Shown: positions 41,858 through 48,078 of the stretch, piece after piece | Layout of the letters: each line of letters opens with the position of its first letter | Position numbering within the stretch: position 1 is the first letter of the stretch | Source: Paludibacteraceae bacterium | Lineage (GTDB): Bacteria; Bacteroidota; Bacteroidia; Bacteroidales; Paludibacteraceae | DNA length: 48,078 nucleotides | Reading direction: 5' to 3' | Assembly: GCA_017557345.1 (NCBI GenBank) | Contig: JAFYZR010000060.1 | Span: forward strand, 1 to 48,078 | Notes under the pieces: generated by a model | The model's database searches: none | Told to the model about the DNA's origin: nothing | The model's input: the letters and a program-made list of their open reading frames with translations, nothing else | Program-made: the position numbers and the translations under genes

Positions 41858-42958
41858 ATGAGAAACCCATTGTTAATCGTTCTCGTTAGCGCCTCGGTAG
41901 CATTGGTATCGTGCAATGCATCGCGTTCTAACGAAGCAGGCTCTCCTGCAGACAAAATCTTTTTAAAAGATTTTAACCCGATTGTAGTGAACAACATTCC
42001 TGTGACGCATGTAGAACGCGCTAAATTCGACATCATCGATATGCACGCTCATGATTATGCCGCCAATATCGAGGAAGTAGAGCAATGGACGAAAGTGATG
42101 GATCAAGTCGGCGTACTGAACACGGCTGTGATGCATTGCTCCTGGATCGGTCGTCCGTTTGAGGAATATGTAGAGCTTTACGCTCCGTTCAAAGATCATT
42201 TCAAATTCTGGTGCTGCTTCGATTATACGGGCATCGGCGAAGAGGGTTGGCCGGAGAATGCGATTGCTACTTTGGAGCGCTGCAAAGAGATGGGTGCTAT
42301 CGGAGTAGGTGAGTTGGGCGATAAAGGCGAAGGTGACACTTACGCACGTCCGGGTGACGGTCATAATATCCATATCGACGACCCGCGTGTAAAACCGCTG
42401 ATAGAGAAAGCCGGCGAGCTGAAGATGCCGATCAGCATTCATATCGCAGAGCCGTATTGGATGTACCTGCCGATGGATGAGACGAATGACGGTCTGGTAA
42501 ATGCCGTTACATGGCACGTAGATACCACGAATTGCTATGGTTATAACAAGCTGATGGAGAGCTTTGAGAATGCAGTACGCGAGAATCCGGGAACTATCTT
42601 CATCGCATGCCACTACCTGAATATGACGCATGACCTGCCGCGTTTGGGCGCATTGCTCGATAAATATCCGAATATGTATTTCGATATTTCCGCCCGCGTA
42701 GCCGAATCGGCTCATACGCCTCGTGCGACTCGCGAGTTCCTTATCAAATATCAGGACCGCGTATTGTTCGGAACGGATAACGGCATGGAAGCTCCGATGT
42801 ATCAGACGATATTCCGTGTATTGGAGACCAACGACGAGCATTTCTATTGCCCGGAATTAGGTTACCACTGGGCACTCTCCGGATTTAACCTGCCGGATGA
42901 GGTGCTGAAGAAACTATACCATGATAACGCAGAGCGTATTCTTACAGAATACAAGTAA
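41858..42958 (+). CDS. Amidohydrolase-2-type lipoprotein
   Basis: A 366-residue lipoprotein (ALVSC, Cys19) with a metal-dependent TIM-barrel hydrolase of the Amidohydro_2 kind. Candidate metal/catalytic residues are DMHAHD near the start of the barrel, ISIHIAEP, FIACHYLN and LFGTDNG. Members hydrolyse or decarboxylate varied small molecules, and periplasmic lipoprotein forms in glycan loci are poorly characterised. A role in deacetylation or lactone hydrolysis of a released sugar is possible but not shown. NagA/AgaA-type deacetylases belong to a different amidohydrolase group and are cytoplasmic, so I do not assign that function. First gene after the 41740 module. Confidence 0.82.
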   Translation: MRNPLLIVLVSASVALVSCNASRSNEAGSPADKIFLKDFNPIVVNNIPVTHVERAKFDIIDMHAHDYAANIEEVEQWTKVMDQVGVLNTAVMHCSWIGRPFEEYVELYAPFKDHFKFWCCFDYTGIGEEGWPENAIATLERCKEMGAIGVGELGDKGEGDTYARPGDGHNIHIDDPRVKPLIEKAGELKMPISIHIAEPYWMYLPMDETNDGLVNAVTWHVDTTNCYGYNKLMESFENAVRENPGTIFIACHYLNMTHDLPRLGALLDKYPNMYFDISARVAESAHTPRATREFLIKYQDRVLFGTDNGMEAPMYQTIFRVLETNDEHFYCPELGYHWALSGFNLPDEVLKKLYHDNAERILTEYK

Positions 42959-42960
42959 CT

Positions 42961-43002
42961 AGTCGAAAGTCAAAAGTCGAAAGTCAAAAGTCGAAAGAAA
43001 AA
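42961..43002. repeat. Heptamer microrepeat AGTCRAA x5
   Basis: Units at 42961, 42968, 42975, 42982 and 42989, then a degenerate AGAAAAA; they fill the whole gap between amidohydrolase and alpha-galactosidase genes. Confidence 0.9.
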
Positions 43003-43006
43003 AGCT

Positions 43007-44944
43007 ATGAAAAACATGCGTTTTATATGTTGTCTCGGACTCGCAGCTATGATGGTTGCCTGCGCTCCCAAGCCGCAAACAGAACGTCTGATCTGCGCAG
43101 AGACCGAGATGAATTCATTCCCGTTCAAGCAAGACGGTTTTAACGTAATCAAACAACAGACTATCACGCCGGTGGAAGGCGTTGAAGGCCTGGAAGTGAT
43201 TGAGACGAGTTTTATCAACCTCGGCAAGCCCGTGACGGTAAAGGGCTATGAGCTCTGCCGCACCGAAATAGAGGCGAAAGATAGCGTTGTATGGTCGCTT
43301 CAACCGACCAGCACAAACGCCCGTCTGGACTGGGTGCTTCCTGTGACCGAAGGATTCGAGAAAGAGAACTACCTCGGTATGAACAACAGCGACTACGGCG
43401 GCGGCATTCCGGTAGTGGATCTCTGGCAACGCGACGGCGGTATAGCTATCGGTCTGTTTGAGCCTGTTCTCCGCATGATCTCGATGCCGGTAGAATGGAA
43501 GCGCTATGGCAACAAAGTGACGATGGCGCTGCATTACAACATCCCCGAGCCAATAGAATTGGCTACCGGTGATACGCTGAAATGCTTCAAGGCTTTCCGT
43601 CTCAAACATGAGGGCGATTATTTCAATGCACTCCGTGTTTTCTCGGAATATATGCAAGCCAACGAAGGCGTAGAGATGAAGCCATCCGAGCCGGAGGCAT
43701 TTGAACCTGTCTGGTGCGCATGGGGCTACGGCCGTCCATTTAAGATGAAAATGGTGTTGGGTACGCTGGATAAGGTAGCAGAACTCGGATTCAAATGGGT
43801 GGATGTAGATGACGGCTATCAAATCGCCGAAGGCGACTGGAACACCAACGAGCTTTTCCCGGGCGGTGACAAAGACATGCGTCATATCACGGATGAATGC
43901 CATAAGCGCGGCTTGAAAGCCAAACTATGGTGGGCTCCGCTGGCAGCAGACCCGGACACCAAACTGGTGAAAGAGCATCCGGAAATGCTGCTTCTCACGG
44001 ACGAATGGGCACACGAATATATCACATGGTGGGATAGCTGGTATCTATCGCCAATCAATCCTGCCGTGGATGCTTATACTACGGATTTGCTGAAGATGTT
44101 CCTGCAGACATGGAACTTTGACGGACTCAAGATCGACGGTCAGCACCTGAACTGCTGTCTGCCGGATTATAACGAGAACACCGGTCTGAATAGCGCATGG
44201 GAGGCTCCCGAGCAGATGCCGACCTATTTCGGAAAGATCTACGATCAGGCACGCGCTATGAAACCGGATGCAGTCATCCAGGTTTGCCCGTGCGGATGTG
44301 CGGTGAACTATTTCCTGGTTCCGGAGATTAACCAGGCAGTGGCATCCGACCCGATGTCATCCCGCCAAGTGCGCATGAAACGTAAAGCTTATGCCGCAAT
44401 GGCTCCGGGTTTGGCATATTACGGAGATCATATCGAGTTGACCGACGGCGGCAACGATTACGCTACGCAAATCGGTACCGGTTCGGTTATCGGAACGAAA
44501 TTCACTTATCCGGAGGATAATCCTGATTGGAGTGAAGGTCCGTTCAAGCTGACGCCTGAGAAAGAAGCACTCCTCCGCAAATGGATGAAGATCTATAAAG
44601 AAAACAACCTCGCGCGCGGAGAATACCTTAATTTATATACATGGGGCTTCGATTATCCGGAGGCACATGTTATTCGCCAGAACGGTGCGTTGTATTATGC
44701 ATTCTATGTAGATCCTGTTGCTCCGGAAGGCGCGATGGATCCTGCGCATGTGGATGCATCTTCCGTGCCGGTTCCTTCTTATAACGGCATACTCGAGTTA
44801 CGCGGTCTGGATGCAGACAAGACCTATACCGCTGTTGAGTACACTGCTGATGAGCCGCGTGAGTTCATTGTGAACGGCGCAGATCCGAAGATCGAGGCGA
44901 ACTTCGAAAGAAGCTATTTAATCAAACTAACCCCAAATAATTAA
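43007..44944 (+). CDS. GH36/GH27-like alpha-galactosidase or alpha-N-acetylgalactosaminidase lipoprotein
   Basis: A 645-residue lipoprotein (MVAC, Cys19). An N-terminal beta-sandwich (about 25-225) precedes a clan GH-D TIM barrel: VWCAWGYGR, GFKWVDVDDGYQ, GLKAKLWWAPL. The nucleophile is Asp377 in FDGLKIDGQ and the probable acid/base is Asp448 in ASDPMSSRQVRMKR. A C-terminal beta-domain ends the protein. The family releases terminal alpha-linked galactose or GalNAc; the AgaS/GatZ genes make alpha-GalNAc the more attractive substrate, but this is inference. It is encoded directly upstream of susC (5-nt gap) and so belongs to the PUL. Confidence 0.85.
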   Translation: MKNMRFICCLGLAAMMVACAPKPQTERLICAETEMNSFPFKQDGFNVIKQQTITPVEGVEGLEVIETSFINLGKPVTVKGYELCRTEIEAKDSVVWSLQPTSTNARLDWVLPVTEGFEKENYLGMNNSDYGGGIPVVDLWQRDGGIAIGLFEPVLRMISMPVEWKRYGNKVTMALHYNIPEPIELATGDTLKCFKAFRLKHEGDYFNALRVFSEYMQANEGVEMKPSEPEAFEPVWCAWGYGRPFKMKMVLGTLDKVAELGFKWVDVDDGYQIAEGDWNTNELFPGGDKDMRHITDECHKRGLKAKLWWAPLAADPDTKLVKEHPEMLLLTDEWAHEYITWWDSWYLSPINPAVDAYTTDLLKMFLQTWNFDGLKIDGQHLNCCLPDYNENTGLNSAWEAPEQMPTYFGKIYDQARAMKPDAVIQVCPCGCAVNYFLVPEINQAVASDPMSSRQVRMKRKAYAAMAPGLAYYGDHIELTDGGNDYATQIGTGSVIGTKFTYPEDNPDWSEGPFKLTPEKEALLRKWMKIYKENNLARGEYLNLYTWGFDYPEAHVIRQNGALYYAFYVDPVAPEGAMDPAHVDASSVPVPSYNGILELRGLDADKTYTAVEYTADEPREFIVNGADPKIEANFERSYLIKLTPNN

Positions 44945-44949
44945 TCTCT

Positions 44950-47900
44950 ATGAAAAGACTACAAACAATCTTTTTCAGCCTCTTAGTAGTTGTATCAGCT
45001 TTTGCTGATATCAACGTAAAAGGTACGGTGATTGATGCCGACACGTCAGAACCGATGATTGGTGTGAGTATTCTCGTATTGGGAACGACCACCGGTACAG
45101 TAACTGATTTTGACGGTAATTTCGAACTCACAGTACCCGACAAGGCAACCTTGCAACTCTCGTACCTTGGTTACAAAACCATCGAGTTGCGTGCAGTGGC
45201 ACAGATGAACATCATCATGGAAACCGATGCACAGCAACTTCAGGAAGTTGTCTCCCTTGGTTATTCGGCAGTAAAGAAAGCCGAGTTGAGTTCAGCCGTT
45301 GTAACGGTAAACGCGGAAGCGCTGACTGATGTTACCTCGAGTGATATCGGAAACATGCTTCAAGGTAAAGTTGCAGGTTTGCAAGTATCCAACGCCGGTG
45401 GTCAGCCGGGCGACGCAGCCCAGATCCGTATCCGTGGTACAGGATCTATCACAGCCGGTAGCGAACCTGTTTACGTTGTCGATGGTGTGATGGGTGGAAC
45501 CTTCAACCCGAACGATGTAGAGACCATCTCCGTTTTGAAAGACGCCGGTTCAACCGGTATCTACGGTGCAGCCGCAGCAGGTGGTGTTATCGTTGTAACA
45601 ACCAAGAGCGGTAAGAAAGGCGACAAAGTACATGTTGACCTCCGCGCAACGGCCGGTGGCAAGCAAGCCCTCTTCGGAAACTTCAAGATGATGCAATCGG
45701 AAGAGTTGTACAACTACCACAAATCGATGTACAGTAAAGGTGCATTTGGCGCTACTTATCCTAAGCTGAGCAAACTGCCTGACTACAACTGGCAGAATGA
45801 GTTCTTCAAGATCGGTGTGATTCAGAACTACAACGTAGCCGTTCACGGCGGTTCAGAGCACGTAGGATACTATGTATCGCTCGATTACTTCGGTGAGCAA
45901 GGAACATTGAAAGGCACCGGAATGCAGAAAGTAAGCGGACACGCTTCTTTGAAAGCCGACATCACCAAATGGCTGGATATGAATATCAAAGTTGACTTCA
46001 ATAAGTCGTCTGTTGATTATCCGTCAAGCTGGACCATGTTAGGCGATGCTTATGGAAAAATGCCTTGGGATTGCCCATACGAATATGACGAAAAAGGCAA
46101 TGTGACCGACAAATATGTACGTATCGATAAAGGTATCCGTCCGGATAACGGCGGCAAATGGTGGAGCCAAGAGACTTGGAACTCGCTCCATGGTACAGAG
46201 TATAACTACGCTACATCGGATAACTTCGATTTTGCAGGCGTTCTCACACTGGGTGTTCACTTTGCTGAATGGTTGCATTTCACAACCACCAACACTTTCG
46301 GTGCAGGACATTATCTCTCGTCCACTTATATTGACCCGCGCACATACGATTCCTCTTATCCTAACGGATATATAGGCAAGAGCGTAGGTATGAGCAAATC
46401 GTTTGGTACGACCAACATCCTGAAGGGTGGTTACCAATGGGGCGCTCATAGCTTCAACGCAATGGCAGGTTATGAGTATAGCTTATGGAGTTCCGAATAT
46501 ACTTTCGCAGACGGTGTAGGTATGCCGAACGGCGTAGATGCATTGAACTCTTCTTCTCCGCTGTCTAACGGTGGTTATATCATCCCTGGTAAGAGCTGGG
46601 CAGCATTCCTGCAAGCCAGCTATGACTGGAACAAGCGTTACTTCATTACGGCTACTTTCCGTGCTGAGGCAAGTTCTATCTTCGCACCGAAAAACCGTGT
46701 AGGTTACTTCCCATCTGTGGCAGCTGCATGGATCATCACCAACGAAGATTTCATGAAAGGTCAGGATATCGTTTCGTTCATGAAGTTGCGTGCTTCTTAC
46801 GGTATCACGGGTAACAATAATATCCCGGCATATAAGTACCTGTCTACTTATGCTCTGAATGCATTGTATCAGATGAACGTAGCCGGAAGCCCGAGCCGTT
46901 TGGCTAACCCCGAACTGCACTGGGAAACCGCAAACATGGCTGCTGTGGGTGTTGACTTGACATTCATCAAACGCTTCGATATGTCTATCGATCTCTATCA
47001 GACGGATAACACCGGTCTGTTGCTGAATGTGCCGGTAGCTCCATCCACCGGTTTCTATGAGGTAACGAAGAACATCGGTTCCGTTCGTAACCGCGGTATT
47101 GAGTATCGCCTCGATGCGAATATCATCAATATCGGTAAATGGCGTTGGGATCTGGGCTTCAACATCGGTTTCAACCAGAACCGTGTAACCAGCCTGCCAA
47201 ATCATGAGGCATTCCTCCAGGTGGCTTCTTCTGTTCACCAACAGGTTAAAGAAGGCCAGGATATCTACACATGGTATATGAAAGAATGGGCAGGTGTTGA
47301 CCCGAAGAACGGTGACCCGCTATGGTATGTAGTTGATGCAAATGGCGACTATGTATTGGATGCAAATGGCAACAAGACAACCACGAATGACTACAACGCT
47401 ACGCAAGAGCATGCAGTAGGAAAAGCTACTCCGCTCTTCTCCGGCGGTATCAATACACAGGTTAGCTGGAATGGTATCTTCCTGCATATCAACTCCAACT
47501 TCATGTACGGAAATAAGATTTACAACTACACGCGTCAAGCATATGATGCCGATGGTGCTTATCTGGGTTACAACCAACTCTCTATCGAGCATTCGAAACT
47601 GGGCTGGAGCCGCTGGGAGAAAGCAGGCGATATAGCAACGCACCCGAAAGCTCAGCTGAACGGAAACAAGAGTGCAAACCAGATCTCCTCTCGTTATCTG
47701 GAGGATGGCTCGTACTTCCGTCTTAAGAACTTGACCCTGGGTTATGACTTCCCGGTAAATCTGATCAGCAAGGCAAAGATGACCAAATGCCGCATCTATT
47801 TCTCGGCTGATAATATCTTGACCGCTTCTAGATTCTCCGGTATGGACCCGGAAATCACATTGGAGACCGATGCGAATACCCTTGCCGGTATGTATACAGA

Positions 47901-47952
47901 GAACTATCCTGTAGGCCGTACCTTCCAAGGCGGTGTAGAAATTTCATTCTAA
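44950..47952 (+). CDS. SusC/RagA-like TonB-dependent outer-membrane receptor
   Basis: 1000 residues. Signal peptide MKRLQTIFFSLLVVVSAFA; carboxypeptidase-regulatory-like domain (about 20-108: VKGTVIDADTSEPMIGVSIL, GTVTDFDGNFELTVP); plug domain (about 120-225: IGNMLQGKVAGLQVSN, IRIRGTGSI, YVVDGVM, TISVLKDAGSTGIYGAAAA, GVIVVTTKSGK). A 22-strand-type barrel ends in GGVEISF. With SusD it imports oligosaccharides in a TonB-dependent way. The substrate cannot be read from the sequence; GH36 and the amidohydrolase in the same operon suggest an alpha-galactosyl-type oligosaccharide. No STN domain is visible, so regulation by an anti-sigma factor is unlikely and the DeoR/module control is the better candidate. 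Confidence 0.97.
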   Translation: MKRLQTIFFSLLVVVSAFADINVKGTVIDADTSEPMIGVSILVLGTTTGTVTDFDGNFELTVPDKATLQLSYLGYKTIELRAVAQMNIIMETDAQQLQEVVSLGYSAVKKAELSSAVVTVNAEALTDVTSSDIGNMLQGKVAGLQVSNAGGQPGDAAQIRIRGTGSITAGSEPVYVVDGVMGGTFNPNDVETISVLKDAGSTGIYGAAAAGGVIVVTTKSGKKGDKVHVDLRATAGGKQALFGNFKMMQSEELYNYHKSMYSKGAFGATYPKLSKLPDYNWQNEFFKIGVIQNYNVAVHGGSEHVGYYVSLDYFGEQGTLKGTGMQKVSGHASLKADITKWLDMNIKVDFNKSSVDYPSSWTMLGDAYGKMPWDCPYEYDEKGNVTDKYVRIDKGIRPDNGGKWWSQETWNSLHGTEYNYATSDNFDFAGVLTLGVHFAEWLHFTTTNTFGAGHYLSSTYIDPRTYDSSYPNGYIGKSVGMSKSFGTTNILKGGYQWGAHSFNAMAGYEYSLWSSEYTFADGVGMPNGVDALNSSSPLSNGGYIIPGKSWAAFLQASYDWNKRYFITATFRAEASSIFAPKNRVGYFPSVAAAWIITNEDFMKGQDIVSFMKLRASYGITGNNNIPAYKYLSTYALNALYQMNVAGSPSRLANPELHWETANMAAVGVDLTFIKRFDMSIDLYQTDNTGLLLNVPVAPSTGFYEVTKNIGSVRNRGIEYRLDANIINIGKWRWDLGFNIGFNQNRVTSLPNHEAFLQVASSVHQQVKEGQDIYTWYMKEWAGVDPKNGDPLWYVVDANGDYVLDANGNKTTTNDYNATQEHAVGKATPLFSGGINTQVSWNGIFLHINSNFMYGNKIYNYTRQAYDADGAYLGYNQLSIEHSKLGWSRWEKAGDIATHPKAQLNGNKSANQISSRYLEDGSYFRLKNLTLGYDFPVNLISKAKMTKCRIYFSADNILTASRFSGMDPEITLETDANTLAGMYTENYPVGRTFQGGVEISF

Positions 47953-47980
47953 TCTGAAGGTAAAAGTTAATAACTGAAAA

Positions 47981-48078
47981 ATGAAAGGTTTTATTATGAA
48001 AAACAAATTCTTATATTTAACTGTAGCACTCGGAATGATGCTCGGTTTCAGCAGCTGTAACTTGGATACCTTCCCATC
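47981..48078 (+). CDS. SusD/RagB-like lipoprotein, 5' end only
   Basis: Only the first 32 codons are present before the window ends. Translation gives MKGFIMKNKFLYL followed by a hydrophobic run and the lipobox FSSC, then NLDTFP, the usual SusD N-terminus. The position 28 nt after susC confirms the pairing. ATG 47996 (MKNKFLYL) is an equally good start. SusD caps the SusC pore and binds the glycan at the surface. Confidence 0.88.
   Translation, partial: MKGFIMKNKFLYLTVALGMMLGFSSCNLDTFP

Noticed and set aside
41963-42841. A 292-codon minus-strand open frame
   Set aside because: Antisense shadow of the amidohydrolase gene; no motif seen.
41858-42958. Assignment of the amidohydrolase as the missing GalNAc-6-phosphate deacetylase (AgaA/NagA)
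   Set aside because: It has a lipoprotein signal and Amidohydro_2-type motifs, whereas AgaA/NagA are cytoplasmic and of another subgroup.
44950-47952. Anti-sigma-factor-regulated SusC (STN-domain type)
   Set aside because: After the signal peptide the sequence goes straight into the carboxypeptidase-regulatory-like domain, with no room for an STN domain, and no ECF sigma/anti-sigma genes are nearby.

Overview
The window looks like a chromosomal segment of a Bacteroidales bacterium. The evidence is a SusC/SusD pair, a GldJ-type lipoprotein of the gliding/type IX secretion (T9SS) machinery, many lipoproteins, and promoters of the Bacteroidetes form TTTG-N20-TAnnTTTG before most transcription units. 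I cannot name the genus; gut- or rumen-type Bacteroidales with T9SS fit best. No insertion sequences, integrases, phage genes or CRISPR arrays were seen.

Left part (1-14.1 kb), mostly housekeeping: the truncated 16S rRNA dimethyltransferase gene rsmA; a GtrA-like membrane protein; an operon of a fucose/arabinose-isomerase-like protein, a class II aldolase and an acetyl-/succinyl-CoA transferase; gldJ with gcvH on the opposite strand; folP with the diadenylate cyclase gene; an outer-membrane beta-barrel protein divergent from metG; a membrane-tethered HTH regulator with a TonB C-terminal-domain protein; and tRNA-Leu(UAA).

Middle part (14.2-21.8 kb): a tightly packed seven-gene unit (PlsC-like acyltransferase, DUF819 membrane protein, Omp85-like barrel, secreted DUF4874/DUF4832 protein, HAD phosphatase, NahK/APH-type kinase, CBM9-like protein).

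Right part (21.8-48.1 kb), accessory glycan region: a large secreted beta-helix/metallophosphoesterase (MPE) protein diverges from an operon encoding AgaS, a GatZ/KbaZ-like protein, a CE7 acetyl esterase lipoprotein, a PfkB kinase and three tandem paralogous secreted MPEs. A secreted repeat protein, a DeoR-family regulator and a PUL-type operon follow (amidohydrolase lipoprotein, GH36/GH27-like alpha-galactosidase lipoprotein, SusC, and SusD cut by the window end).

The most interesting reading is that 21.8-48 kb is one regulon for a phosphorylated, acetylated GalNAc- or galactose-containing glycan. Surface enzymes would remove phosphate and acetyl groups and terminal alpha-Gal/GalNAc, SusCD would import the product, and AgaS/PfkB/GatZ would process the amino sugar through tagatose phosphates. 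An 80-bp promoter module with identical internal spacing lies before both the aga-like operon and the amidohydrolase-GH36-SusCD operon, and CGAAA repeats, candidate DeoR operators, surround both. Two other themes are unexplained: dispersed arrays of an 11-nt CCGA-headed repeat (four places, one inside a coding region), and heptamer microrepeats that fill gaps between genes and have entered the gtrA-like gene.
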